Positions 6,512-14,684 of a stretch of DNA of 24,698 nt are shown here, piece by piece; positions within the stretch are counted from its first letter, which is position 1; each line of letters opens with the position of its first letter. The stretch is from Comamonadaceae bacterium CG_4_10_14_3_um_filter_60_75 (lineage in GTDB: Bacteria > Pseudomonadota > Gammaproteobacteria > Burkholderiales > Burkholderiaceae_C): the NCBI GenBank assembly GCA_002784245.1, contig PFKL01000164.1:1-24698 (forward strand). Direction: 5' to 3'. The position numbers and the translations under genes are program-made. The notes beneath the pieces were generated by a model. It ran no database searches, was not told the DNA's origin, and saw only the letters and a list, made by a program, of their open reading frames with translations.

Positions 6512-7543
6512 CTACTCATAGCCAAACGAGCGCACCCGCGCCTCGTCGTCGGCCCAGCCGGAACGCACTTTGACCCACATCTCAATGAACACCTTGCAGT
6601 CGAGCAGTTTTTCAAGCTCCACGCGGGTTTCCATGCCGATGCGCTTGATGCGCTCGCCCTTGTCGCCAATCACCATGGCCTTGTGGCCGTCGCGCTCCAC
6701 CACAATGGTGGCGGCAATGCGCAACAGACGTTTCTGACCTTTTTTTTGCGGTGCTTCTTCGTCAAACTTGTCGATCACCACGGTGGAGGTGTAGGGCAAC
6801 TCGTCGCCCGTGAGGCGGAACAGTTTTTCGCGCACCATCTCGGCGGCCATGAAGCGCTCACTGCGGTCGGTGAGCTCATCGGCGGCGTACCACCAGGCTT
6901 GCTCGGGCAGGTACTTGGCGCAGATGTCGAGCAGGCGTTCGATGTCTTTGGCGTTCTTGGCTGACATCGGCACAAACTCGGCAAAGGCATGCTTGCCCTG
7001 CATGTCTTGCAACCAGGGTGCAATGTCGCCACGGCGGTGCACGTTGTCGAGCTTGTTGGCAATCAGCAGCGTCGGGATGCCCTTGCCCAAGAGCTGCAGT
7101 ACGCGTGCGTCGGCCGGTGTGAAACTGCCCGCCTCCACCACAAAAAGAATCAAATCCACATCTGCGACCGCGCCGACCACGGTCTTGTTGAGCGACTTGT
7201 TCAGGGCGTTGCCGTGCAGCGTCTGGAAGCCGGGCGTGTCAACAAACACAAACTGTGTGGCCCCCACGGTATGCATGCCGGTAATACGGTGGCGGGTGGT
7301 TTGCGCCTTGCGCGAGGTGATGCTGATCTTTTGCCCGACCAGCGCGTTGAGCAGTGTGGATTTACCCACGTTGGGCTTGCCCACGATGGCGATCAAACCA
7401 CAGCGCTGTCCTGCTACTGCAGCTTGCCCGGGACCCGCAGGGCGCATGTTGCGATGCAGCCCGGCGAGCATGACCTCAAGGTCTTTTGGGTCTTGCGCGC
7501 CCGTTGGTACTGCGTCAGTAGCTATATTTTTTGAATTTTTCAC
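6512..7543 (-). CDS. era: GTPase Era
   Basis: Essential GTPase that binds the 3' end of 16S rRNA and helps mature the 30S subunit. The GTPase domain has G1 GKPNVGKST (about 55-63), G2 in TTRHRITG, G3 DTPGF, G4 NKLD and G5 SAKN. A C-terminal KH RNA-binding domain includes VIGDKGERIKRIG. At 343 residues it is about 40 longer than usual because of an N-terminal tail (starting MKNSKNIATDAVPTGAQ) before the G domain. The frame begins with GTG at 7543, overlapping the rnc stop by four bases (GTGA), which favours translational coupling. The first codons lie within a dispersed repeat. ATG codons at 7471 and 7447 would give shorter N-termini, but neither has a well-spaced ribosome site, so the exact start is uncertain. 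Confidence 0.94.
   Translation of the reverse strand: MKNSKNIATDAVPTGAQDPKDLEVMLAGLHRNMRPAGPGQAAVAGQRCGLIAIVGKPNVGKSTLLNALVGQKISITSRKAQTTRHRITGMHTVGATQFVFVDTPGFQTLHGNALNKSLNKTVVGAVADVDLILFVVEAGSFTPADARVLQLLGKGIPTLLIANKLDNVHRRGDIAPWLQDMQGKHAFAEFVPMSAKNAKDIERLLDICAKYLPEQAWWYAADELTDRSERFMAAEMVREKLFRLTGDELPYTSTVVIDKFDEEAPQKKGQKRLLRIAATIVVERDGHKAMVIGDKGERIKRIGMETRVELEKLLDCKVFIEMWVKVRSGWADDEARVRSFGYE
7513..7530. repeat. dispersed repeat, copy B1
   Basis: CGTCAGTAGCTATATTTT here is identical over 18 bases to 19350-19367. On the minus strand it reads as codons within about residues 5 to 11 of the Era frame, so this part of the protein tail is repeat-derived. It may be a partial copy of the same family as repeat A, but with only these sequences the link cannot be shown. 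Confidence 0.6.
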
Positions 7544-8226
7544 GGTATCTTTCTGGACTTGAGGGTTTGCAGCATGGCAGCAGCAGCTGCTTGTTCACCA
7601 GAGCGGCGCGACCCGCCGATGCCCCGTTCGGACAGGCCCAGCTGCGCAATCTCGCATTCAATGTCAAACGTCTGCTTGTGTGCTGCGCCCTGGGTACCCA
7701 CAACAACGTAGGCCGGCAGCTTCAGGCGCCGGGCTTGCAACCACTCCTGCAATTCAGTCTTGGGGTCTTTACCAATGGCCTGCATGTCGGGGTTGATGGC
7801 AACCGAGTGGTAGAGCCGCTCAACCAAAGCCTGCGCCGCCGAAAAACCACCGTCGAGGTAAACCGCGCCAATCACAGCTTCGACCGCATCGGCCAGAATG
7901 GACGGGCGCTTTTGGCCACCTGAACGCATTTCGCCCTCGCCCAAGCGGATGACATCGGGCAAACCCAGTTCAACCGCCAGCGGGTGCAGCGCCTCCTGAC
8001 GCACCAGACTGGCGCGCACCCGGGACAAATCGCCCTCGGGCAAACTGCCTAACCGCTGGTACAAGAGATGCGCCACACACAGCCCCAGAACGGAATCGCC
8101 CAGAAATTCGAGTCGCTCGTTGTGGTCGGCAGAAAAACTGCGGTGCGTCACCGCCAGTGTCAGCAGCGACAGGTCAGCAAACAGGTAATGCAGGCGCTGT
8201 TGCAACGCCGCCAGGCTATCCTTCAA
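7540..8226 (-). CDS. rnc: ribonuclease III
   Basis: Double-strand-specific endoribonuclease that cuts the rRNA precursor and regulates selected mRNAs. The 228-residue protein has the catalytic RNase III domain with the signature NERLEFLGDSVLG (about 36-48; metal-binding Glu40 and Asp44) and VEAVIGAVYLDGG carrying the second acidic site (Glu near 115). The double-stranded RNA-binding domain follows from about 153 (DPKTELQEWLQARRL to EQAAAAAMLQTL). The start is TTG at 8226, because the frame has no ATG or GTG between the upstream in-frame stop (the DUF4845 TGA) and the conserved N-terminus; an AGG lies a few bases upstream. rnc overlaps era by four bases. RNase III is often autoregulated through a leader stem; none is evident in the 24-base gap. 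Confidence 0.94.
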   Translation of the reverse strand: MKDSLAALQQRLHYLFADLSLLTLAVTHRSFSADHNERLEFLGDSVLGLCVAHLLYQRLGSLPEGDLSRVRASLVRQEALHPLAVELGLPDVIRLGEGEMRSGGQKRPSILADAVEAVIGAVYLDGGFSAAQALVERLYHSVAINPDMQAIGKDPKTELQEWLQARRLKLPAYVVVGTQGAAHKQTFDIECEIAQLGLSERGIGGSRRSGEQAAAAAMLQTLKSRKIP

Positions 8227-8250
8227 ACGCGCACCTGTGCTTTCACTGGC

Positions 8251-8604
8251 TCAACGGGAACTGCCGGCGTATTTCAGGGTCAGGTAGGCCGGGCCTGCCA
8301 GGTGGATTTCACGCTGGTATTCGAAATTAACCACCACCTTGTCGTTTTCTTTCGTGACTTCGATGTCTTTGCCAGAGATCGAGGTGATGTTGTCAATGCT
8401 GGCAGCCTTGTCAAAAATGCTTCTTACCTCAACAACGGTATTGCCTTCGGTAGACTTCTTGGCCGCTTTTTTGATCGCCTGAAACTCGATTGCCGTGGGA
8501 ATGACCTGTGCCACGATGACACCGGAGGCCGCCAGCACAATCCCGACAAACAACAGACTGAACAAGGACATGCCGCGCTGCGCTGATTTGGAAATGTGCG
8601 TCAT
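8251..8604 (-). CDS. DUF4845 family single-pass membrane protein
   Basis: A 117-residue protein of unknown function commonly found between lepB and rnc in betaproteobacteria. The start is ATG 8604, with GGAG 8 bases upstream; the longer frame to 8652 would overlap lepB and lacks a ribosome site. After a short basic head (MTHISKSAQRGMS) comes one hydrophobic helix (LFSLLFVGIVLAASGVIVAQV, split over residues about 14-34), then a soluble mixed alpha/beta domain predicted to face the periplasm. The head plus helix looks like a type IV pilin N-terminus (RGMSL before a long helix), although the pilin Glu5 is not present. It lies 13 bases after lepB and 24 bases before rnc, presumably cotranscribed. 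Confidence 0.85.
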   Translation of the reverse strand: MTHISKSAQRGMSLFSLLFVGIVLAASGVIVAQVIPTAIEFQAIKKAAKKSTEGNTVVEVRSIFDKAASIDNITSISGKDIEVTKENDKVVVNFEYQREIHLAGPAYLTLKYAGSSR

Positions 8605-8617
8605 AAGTTTCTCCTGA

Positions 8618-9583
8618 TCAATTGAAAGCGCCAATGCGTTTGAGGTTACCAAAATTCATCCAGACAAAAAAAGCTTTGCCAACTATGTTTTTCTCGGGCA
8701 CAAAGCCCCAGTAGCGTGAGTCGAGCGAATTGTCGCGGTTGTCGCCCATCATGAAGTAATGGCCAGCGGGCACCTTGCAGACCACACCCTCGACACTGTA
8801 GCGGCAATTGTCTCTGAACTCAAAGCTATCTGCGCCAGGGATAAAGGCCGGGCGGGCGTCGTCGTTGAGCAGTTTGTGCTTGACGGTCCCCATGTCTTCT
8901 TCAAACTGCTTGAAATAGCGCATCGTGTCTTCGTCAAAAAACTCAGGCAAGGCGTTGGTGGCCAGCGGCTGACCGTTGATCGTCAGACGCTTGTTCAGGT
9001 AGGCCACCTCGTCACCAGGCACACCCACCACCCGCTTGATGTAGTCCAGGCTGGGCCGGGGCGGGTAGCGAAAAACCATCACGTCCCCACGCTGCGGTGG
9101 CGTACCCGCAGTGATCTTGGTGTTGAGCACCGGCAGGCGCAGGCCGTAGTGGTACTTGTTGACCAGGATCAGGTCGCCCACCATGAGTGTGGGGATCATC
9201 GAGCCCGACGGAATCTTGAACGGCTCAAACAAGAACGAACGCAATACAAACACGGCAATGATCACCGGAAACAGCCCGGCCGTCCAATCGAGCCACCAGG
9301 GCTGCGCCAGCAGTTTGCCTTTCGCCTCGGCCAGGTCAACGTCCACCTTGGCCACACCCAATTTGACCAACTCGTCGTTGCGGCGCTTGGTCTGCGCCTC
9401 CAGCTCGGCGGCGGCTTTTCGGCGTTGTGGCAAAAAGTAAAACCGCTCGGCCAGCCAGTACACACCGGTAACGACACTGGCCAAAAACAACAACAGCGCA
9501 AAGTTGCCCTCGACCATACCAAAGTACCACGCCCCAACGTAGGCGACAAACGCGCCCAGCACAAAAGAAGTCAAAGCCTGCAT
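8618..9583 (-). CDS. lepB: signal peptidase I LepB
   Basis: Inner-membrane serine protease that removes signal peptides from Sec and Tat exported proteins. It has an N-terminal membrane helix (about 4-22), a second hydrophobic segment (28-43), a charged cytoplasmic loop (50-95), another helix (101-116), then the periplasmic catalytic domain. Box B is PSGSMIPTL with the nucleophile Ser128; the general base lies in YIKRVVGVPGDEV (Lys183); box E is MMGDNRDNSLDSRYWGFVP. At 321 residues it has normal betaproteobacterial length. The ATG at 9583 shares one base with the lepA stop (TGATG); a GTG one codon upstream (9586) is an equally possible start. AAGGTGG upstream serves either. The periplasmic products of rseB and mucD in this window are expected clients. 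Confidence 0.95.
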   Translation of the reverse strand: MQALTSFVLGAFVAYVGAWYFGMVEGNFALLLFLASVVTGVYWLAERFYFLPQRRKAAAELEAQTKRRNDELVKLGVAKVDVDLAEAKGKLLAQPWWLDWTAGLFPVIIAVFVLRSFLFEPFKIPSGSMIPTLMVGDLILVNKYHYGLRLPVLNTKITAGTPPQRGDVMVFRYPPRPSLDYIKRVVGVPGDEVAYLNKRLTINGQPLATNALPEFFDEDTMRYFKQFEEDMGTVKHKLLNDDARPAFIPGADSFEFRDNCRYSVEGVVCKVPAGHYFMMGDNRDNSLDSRYWGFVPEKNIVGKAFFVWMNFGNLKRIGAFN

Positions 9584-11391
9584 CACGCGTCCACCTTCAA
9601 AATAGCCAGGAAAGCCTCTTGTGGCACCTCGACCGAACCAATCTGTTTCATGCGTTTCTTGCCTTCCTTTTGTTTCTCAAGCAACTTGCGCTTGCGGGTA
9701 ATGTCGCCACCGTAGCACTTGGCGATCACGTTCTTACGCAGCGCCTTGATGGTCTCGCGCGCGATGATGTTGGCACCAATAGCGGCCTGGATTGCCACGT
9801 CGTACATCTGGCGCGAAATGACCTCACGCATCTTGGCCACCACCTGACGACCGCGGTATTGCGACTGAGAGCGATGCACGATGATCGACAGTGCGTCAAC
9901 CTTTTCGCCGTTGAGCAAAATATCAACCTTGACCACGTCGGCGGTGCGGTACGCCTTGAACTCGTATTCCATCGACGCATAGCCGCGCGACACGCTTTTG
10001 AGTTTGTCAAAGAAATCCATCACGATCTCGCCCAGCGGCATGTCGTAGGTGAGCACAACCTGGCGACCTTTGTAGGCCATGTTCATCTGCACGCCACGCT
10101 TCTGGTTGCACAGCGTCATCACCGGGCCAACATATTCCTGCGGCATGTACAGGTGCACGGTGACGATCGGCTCGCGGATTTCTTCCAGACGTCCCTGGTC
10201 AGGCATCTTGGACGGGTTTTCCACCATCTTGACCGTGCCATCAGCCTGCACCACCTGGTAGACCACGCTCGGCGCAGTAGTGATGAGATCTTGATCAAAT
10301 TCGCGCTCCAGACGCTCCTGCACGATTTCCATGTGCAGCAAGCCCAGAAAGCCACAGCGAAAACCGAAACCCAGCGCTTGCGACACCTCGGGCTCGTATT
10401 GCAGTGAAGCGTCGTTGAGCTTGAGCTTTTCCAGGCTGTCGCGTAGGCCTTCGTATTGGTTGGCCTCGGTCGGGTAGAGACCGGCAAACACCTGCGGCTG
10501 GATTTCCTTGAAGCCTGGCAGCGGCTCGCTCGCGGGCGCCAGCGCCGCGTTGGCACGGCGGATGCACGTCAGCGTGTCGCCCACTTTGGCCGCCTGCAGC
10601 TCACGGATGCCGGCAATCACATAACCCACCTCACCGGCATGAAGCACATCGCGCGGCACATCAGTGGGGGTAAAAACACCGAGTTTGTCGACGTCATAAC
10701 TGGTGTCGGTGGCCATCATGCGGACGCGGTCACCTTTGGCGATGCGGCCATCGACCACGCGCACCAGCATCACCACACCGACATAAGAGTCAAACCAGCT
10801 GTCGATGATCATGGCGCGCAGCGGTGCTGCCGGATTGCCCTTGGGTGGCGGAATACGTGCCACCACCGCTTCGAGAATGTCGTCCACACCCATGCCACTC
10901 TTGGCCGAACAGGCGATCGCGTCAGACGCGTCGATACCTATGACGTCTTCAATTTCAGTCTTGGCGTTGTCAGGGTCGGCGTTGGGCAGGTCCATTTTGT
11001 TGAGTACCGGCACCACTTCCACGCCCAGGTCCAGCGCGGTGTAACAGTTGGCCACGGTTTGCGCTTCAACGCCCTGACTGGCGTCGACCACCAGCAGGGC
11101 ACCTTCACAAGCCGACAACGAACGGCTCACTTCGTACGAAAAGTCGACATGCCCGGGGGTGTCGATCAGGTTCAGGTTGTAGGTTTGGCCGTCGCGGGCG
11201 GTGTAGTTCAGCGACGCCGTCTGCGCCTTGATGGTGATACCGCGCTCTTTTTCGATATCCATCGAATCGAGCACCTGCGCTTGCATTTCACGCGCTTGCA
11301 GACCGCCACAACGCTGGATCAGTCGATCGGCCAGCGTCGACTTGCCGTGATCAATGTGCGCGATGATGGAAAAATTTCGGATGTGATTCAT
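9583..11391 (-). CDS. lepA: elongation factor 4 LepA
   Basis: Ribosome-associated translational GTPase (EF4), proposed to back-translocate stalled ribosomes and to affect initiation or 30S maturation. The 602-residue protein begins MNHIRNFSIIAHIDHGKSTL with G1 AHIDHGKST, and has G3 DTPGHVDF, G4 NKMDLP, EF-G-like domains II, III and V, and the LepA-specific C-terminal domain ending QEAFLAILKVDA. A longer frame to 11448 exists, but its extra 19 residues are encoded by a terminator-like hairpin and are not family-like, so ATG 11391 is chosen. There is no good ribosome site (CCCTTCG precedes the ATG). A strong intrinsic-terminator shape ends about 10 bases upstream, so expression probably needs read-through. 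Confidence 0.96.
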   Translation of the reverse strand: MNHIRNFSIIAHIDHGKSTLADRLIQRCGGLQAREMQAQVLDSMDIEKERGITIKAQTASLNYTARDGQTYNLNLIDTPGHVDFSYEVSRSLSACEGALLVVDASQGVEAQTVANCYTALDLGVEVVPVLNKMDLPNADPDNAKTEIEDVIGIDASDAIACSAKSGMGVDDILEAVVARIPPPKGNPAAPLRAMIIDSWFDSYVGVVMLVRVVDGRIAKGDRVRMMATDTSYDVDKLGVFTPTDVPRDVLHAGEVGYVIAGIRELQAAKVGDTLTCIRRANAALAPASEPLPGFKEIQPQVFAGLYPTEANQYEGLRDSLEKLKLNDASLQYEPEVSQALGFGFRCGFLGLLHMEIVQERLEREFDQDLITTAPSVVYQVVQADGTVKMVENPSKMPDQGRLEEIREPIVTVHLYMPQEYVGPVMTLCNQKRGVQMNMAYKGRQVVLTYDMPLGEIVMDFFDKLKSVSRGYASMEYEFKAYRTADVVKVDILLNGEKVDALSIIVHRSQSQYRGRQVVAKMREVISRQMYDVAIQAAIGANIIARETIKALRKNVIAKCYGGDITRKRKLLEKQKEGKKRMKQIGSVEVPQEAFLAILKVDA

Positions 11392-11400
11392 CGAAGGGAT

Positions 11401-11436
11401 AACAGAAAAAGGGCGCGATCCCGTCGGGCGCGCCCT
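11401..11436 (-). terminator. intrinsic terminator between mucD and lepA
   Basis: Read on the minus strand, AGGGCGCG (11436-11429) pairs perfectly with CGCGCCCT (11417-11410) across an 11-base loop and is followed by TTTTTCTGTT. This is a classic rho-independent terminator 68 bases past the mucD stop. A second hairpin, GGTGCC-CGGT-GGCACC (11456-11441), precedes it. Because lepA starts only about 10 bases after the T-tract, the element also sits in the lepA leader and may act as an attenuator. A -10-like TACAAT occurs on the minus strand near 11470-11480, upstream of both hairpins, without a convincing -35. Confidence 0.75.
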
Positions 11437-11504
11437 GCGCGGTGCCACCGGGCACCGATGATTTGATGTGGCCGATTGTAATTGGCTAATGGCCCGGGTG
11501 CCGG

Positions 11505-12968
11505 TTAACGCGCCGGGCGGATCACCACCAATTGCGCCAGGTTGCCACGGCGCACCAGCAGCAGCAGCGGCTTGGCCTTGTCGACCTTGCCGACGGCCGC
11601 TTCAAACGACTTCAAATCAGTTACCAGAGTGTTGGCCACCTGCAAAATCACGTCGCCTTCGCGTACGCCCGCACGCGCGGCTGCGTCAGCCGCCGCTTCG
11701 ACCACGACGCCACCTTTGATTTTCAGCTCTGACTTCTGTGTTTCGGTCACTTCGGTAACCATCAAACCCAGACTTTGGGCCGCGTTGGAACCCTTGGGCT
11801 TGGCCGGTGGCTCGGCTGCCTTGACCACTGGTTTATCGGCCTCCACCTCGGCAATCACAACGGTCAAGTCTTTGTTGCTGCCCCGGCGAAACACCGTCAG
11901 CGTGCTCTTGGTGCCGGGCTTGACGCTACCCACCATGCGCGGCAGGTCAGAGGCTTTTTCTACCGACCGGCCGTCGAACTTGAGGATGATGTCGCCGGCC
12001 TCAACGCCGGCCTTGTCAGCCGGTGCGCCAGACTCCACCGCACGTACGAGGGCGCCTTGGGGACGGCCCAAGCCGATCGATTCGGCCACCTCTTTGGAGA
12101 CCTGGTCAATCTGCACGCCGATGCGGCCGCGCGTCACACGACCGGTGGCACGCAGCTGTTCACTGACACGCACCGCCTCATCCATCGGGATCGAAAAAGA
12201 AATGCCCATGGAGCCACCCGAGCGCGAATAGATCTGGCTGTTGATGCCCACTACTTCGCCGCGCATGTTGATCAGCGGACCACCCGAGTTGCCAGGGTTG
12301 ATCGCCACGTCGGTCTGAATGAAGGGCAAATAGTCCCCAGTATCACGCTGCTTGGCGCTGACAATGCCGGCGGTCACGGTGTTTTCAAAACCGAATGGCG
12401 AACCAATCGCCACCACCCATTCGCCCACACGCAGGCGGTTGACATCACCGACCTTGACCGCAGGCAAACCCGTCGCGTCAATTTTGACAACAGCCACGTC
12501 ACTGCGTTTGTCGGCACCGATGATCTTGGCCTTGAATTCGCGCTTGTCGGTCAGCGTCACAACCACTTCGTCGGCACCGTCGACCACGTGCGCGTTGGTC
12601 ATGATGACGCCGTCCGAGCTCAAAATGAAGCCCGAGCCGACGCCGCGAGGCTGCTCGTCATCGGGCAGTTGCGGGTGATTGCGCGGTGGCGTCTGGCGTG
12701 GAATATTGGGTACGGGCAGGCCGAAACGACGGAAAAATTCCAGCATGTCCGGGTCAATCTGCCCGCTTTGCCCCTGACGTGGTGTCACTTTTTCAAGTGT
12801 GCGGATATTGACCACCGACGGGCTGACCTGCTCTACCAGATCAGCAAAATCAGGCAGCGCACGCGCCTGCGCATTGGCGCTCGTCGGCGCCCACAAAGCA
12901 ACCGAAGCCGCCAACAGCAGGCCACTGGCCAAACCCGTGTACAAACGTTTCCAATTTGATTGAATCAT
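11505..12968 (-). CDS. mucD: periplasmic serine endoprotease MucD (DegP/DegQ type)
   Basis: HtrA-family periplasmic protease and chaperone that degrades misfolded envelope proteins; in the RpoE system it lowers the stress signal. A Sec signal peptide is clear (basic MIQSNWKRLY, hydrophobic GLASGLLLAASVALWA, cleavage likely after SANA at about 33). The trypsin-like domain carries the full triad: His127 in TNAHVVDGAD, Asp157 in RSDVAVVKI and Ser228 in NPGNSGGPL. Two PDZ domains follow (about 290-375 and 400-480). Mature length of about 455 is normal. The frame extends to 13025, but that start lies inside rseB and would mask the signal peptide; ATG 12968 has AGAAAGG 8 bases upstream. It follows rseB by 40 bases and is followed by a terminator. 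Confidence 0.95.
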   Translation of the reverse strand: MIQSNWKRLYTGLASGLLLAASVALWAPTSANAQARALPDFADLVEQVSPSVVNIRTLEKVTPRQGQSGQIDPDMLEFFRRFGLPVPNIPRQTPPRNHPQLPDDEQPRGVGSGFILSSDGVIMTNAHVVDGADEVVVTLTDKREFKAKIIGADKRSDVAVVKIDATGLPAVKVGDVNRLRVGEWVVAIGSPFGFENTVTAGIVSAKQRDTGDYLPFIQTDVAINPGNSGGPLINMRGEVVGINSQIYSRSGGSMGISFSIPMDEAVRVSEQLRATGRVTRGRIGVQIDQVSKEVAESIGLGRPQGALVRAVESGAPADKAGVEAGDIILKFDGRSVEKASDLPRMVGSVKPGTKSTLTVFRRGSNKDLTVVIAEVEADKPVVKAAEPPAKPKGSNAAQSLGLMVTEVTETQKSELKIKGGVVVEAAADAAARAGVREGDVILQVANTLVTDLKSFEAAVGKVDKAKPLLLLVRRGNLAQLVVIRPAR

Positions 12969-13008
12969 GTCCGACCTTTCTTGTGAAAAACTACAACAAA
13001 CTGGCGTC

Positions 13009-14013
13009 TCATTTTTTTCTTTCAAGCGCCTGCAAAAAGCCTGTCAGGGTAGACGCGGGTACCTCACCGACTGCCGTCAACCACCACTGACCCGACTGCC
13101 GCACCCGCAGTTGCGTGGCACCCATTGACAACGACTCGTGAGCAGCCACCCGGCGGTGGCGTTGGCGGTCGTACAGCTCAATGAAAAGTGAGACCGAAGC
13201 CAGGCCATCTGAAAAAATGCATTGCAGTGATTTCGCGTCTGATACCGAACTCGCATCCGCAGGTGTGTAGCAGCGTACCGGCACGAACCCCGGCAGCGGC
13301 GGGTTCAGCGCCCAGCCTTCTTCATCGATCGATGTCTTGCGCATCCTGGGACTGTGCACCTGGTAACCCTGGGTGCTGTTCATCAAGACTTTCAACTTGT
13401 CAAAGGTCAGCGGTGCGTTGAACTGCAACTCGGAAAAAGCGGCCTGTTCCAAGACCTTGTTTGACACATCAAGTGTCTGCACCTTGACGATCAATCCGGT
13501 CTCATGATCGGTCCAAATACGGTAACCAAAACGCATTGCATCTACGGGTACGAGCTGGACAACGTCAGTCTGCAGCCCAGCGACACGCGCGTGCCCTGCG
13601 GGCTGGAGACGGTAAAAACGAGCCACTGCCGCATCTGGGCGCTGCAGCAGATGGGGAAACAAGCCAAGCGACTCCCGTGTTTCCTGGATCACCGTGCGGC
13701 TGTCAGGCAAAAAAGTAACCACCGTGTCGTTGTGCCGGAAGGTCGAGCGCGGCGCACCGGTCAACGCGTCAACACGCTCAATTTGCTGGGTGCCGTCACA
13801 GACGTGCCAGATGCGCGAGGTCGACATCATATTGCCAGCATTGACCACAAAAGTGCCCATGTAGGCGCGCGCACGGGTGCTGTCTTGCAGTCGCATCAGC
13901 CATCGTGCAACGTCCATGTTGCCGTCGCTCACCTGTGGCAGCGACTGAGCGTGCAGCACACCACTGAGGCACAAGGTCAGCAAAAAAAGGAACAATCCAG
14001 CCAATCGCTTCAA
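13009..14013 (-). CDS. rseB: sigma-E regulatory protein RseB/MucB
   Basis: Periplasmic sensor that binds the anti-sigma factor RseA and shields it from the DegS-type protease; lipopolysaccharide intermediates release it. A signal peptide is visible (MKRLAGLFLFLLTLCLSGVL, cleavage near HA-QS, residue 22). The N-terminal domain (about 25-215) has the LolA-like MucB/RseB signature beginning VARWLMRLQDSTRARAYMGT, and the C-terminal domain (about 235-330) contains the end segment LRVRQSGQWWLTAVGEVP. The length of 334 is normal. The start is a TTG overlapping the rseA stop (TTGA) with GAGG about 8 bases upstream; no ATG occurs before residue 33. No RseC gene follows; mucD comes directly after. Confidence 0.92.
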   Translation of the reverse strand: MKRLAGLFLFLLTLCLSGVLHAQSLPQVSDGNMDVARWLMRLQDSTRARAYMGTFVVNAGNMMSTSRIWHVCDGTQQIERVDALTGAPRSTFRHNDTVVTFLPDSRTVIQETRESLGLFPHLLQRPDAAVARFYRLQPAGHARVAGLQTDVVQLVPVDAMRFGYRIWTDHETGLIVKVQTLDVSNKVLEQAAFSELQFNAPLTFDKLKVLMNSTQGYQVHSPRMRKTSIDEEGWALNPPLPGFVPVRCYTPADASSVSDAKSLQCIFSDGLASVSLFIELYDRQRHRRVAAHESLSMGATQLRVRQSGQWWLTAVGEVPASTLTGFLQALERKK

Positions 14014-14633
14014 CGGCTCGCCTCATTAAAGGTCGCGTTGCGCAAAAAACCGGCGGGCATCTGCAGCGCCGTCACCCCCCCGTGCTGGCGGTGCGCAGCC
14101 AGCAGCGCGTCGAGTTGCGGGTCACGCAGCATCACCGCGCCACTCTCTTCAGCCACTGCGGCAGACACCGACGAGGTCAACTCCAGAGGCTGCGCCGACG
14201 ACTGTGCCAGCGTCGGCGTGCTGCCAGCTGAACCGCCTGGGCCCATCCACTGCGCAGCCTGCCAGACCAGGATGCCGACAAAAGCAATTGACGCCAATCC
14301 GGCGACACGACGCCACCAACCGTCATTCGCGGCCGCAACCTGAGGCTGATAAATCGGTTCAGCTCTTTCAAAAAATTGGTTATTTGCTTCACTATTGAGA
14401 GCATCAGAGACCACTGCCGTGCGCCAGCGATCGATGAAGGCAGCGTCGTGTGCCTGGGTTTGCAGCTTGCCGCTGCGCAGCACTTCACCGACCAGGTGGT
14501 AGGTATCCCAGGCATCGCGAGCCGAACGATTGTCCTCAAGGTAATCGAGCGCGCGCGTGAACTCGGCGCCGCGCAATTCGCCGTCCATCAGCGCCGACAC
14601 CATTTCGGCAGGTAACCGCGTTTCATCTGACAT
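14010..14633 (-). CDS. rseA: anti-sigma-E factor RseA/MucA
   Basis: Single-pass inner-membrane protein whose cytoplasmic N-terminus holds RpoE inactive and whose periplasmic C-terminus binds RseB; regulated proteolysis releases the sigma factor. In this 207-residue protein the N-terminal anti-sigma domain (about 8-75) carries the family motif EMVSALMDGELRGAEF and later AWDTYHLVGEVLRSG. One membrane helix follows basic WWRRV (about 109-130, AGLASIAFVGILVWQAAQW), then a Gly/Ser/Ala-rich periplasmic region ending NATFNEASR. It lies 51 bases after rpoE and overlaps rseB by four bases. No cysteine or zinc motif is present, so this is the RseA/MucA type and not the ZAS type. Confidence 0.92.
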   Translation of the reverse strand: MSDETRLPAEMVSALMDGELRGAEFTRALDYLEDNRSARDAWDTYHLVGEVLRSGKLQTQAHDAAFIDRWRTAVVSDALNSEANNQFFERAEPIYQPQVAAANDGWWRRVAGLASIAFVGILVWQAAQWMGPGGSAGSTPTLAQSSAQPLELTSSVSAAVAEESGAVMLRDPQLDALLAAHRQHGGVTALQMPAGFLRNATFNEASR

Positions 14634-14684
14634 GGTTTGTTTTATCCCAAAAATACTTCAATCCATCATCCAACCCAGTTGACG

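Noticed and set aside
11392..11448. 19-residue N-terminal extension of LepA
   Set aside because: It would be encoded by the terminator hairpin and is absent from normal LepA, which begins MNHIRNFSIIAHIDHGKST-like.
11775..12959. 394-codon plus-strand open frame
   Set aside because: Antisense to mucD, rich in His/Arg/Gln as expected of a shadow frame, with no recognisable domain.
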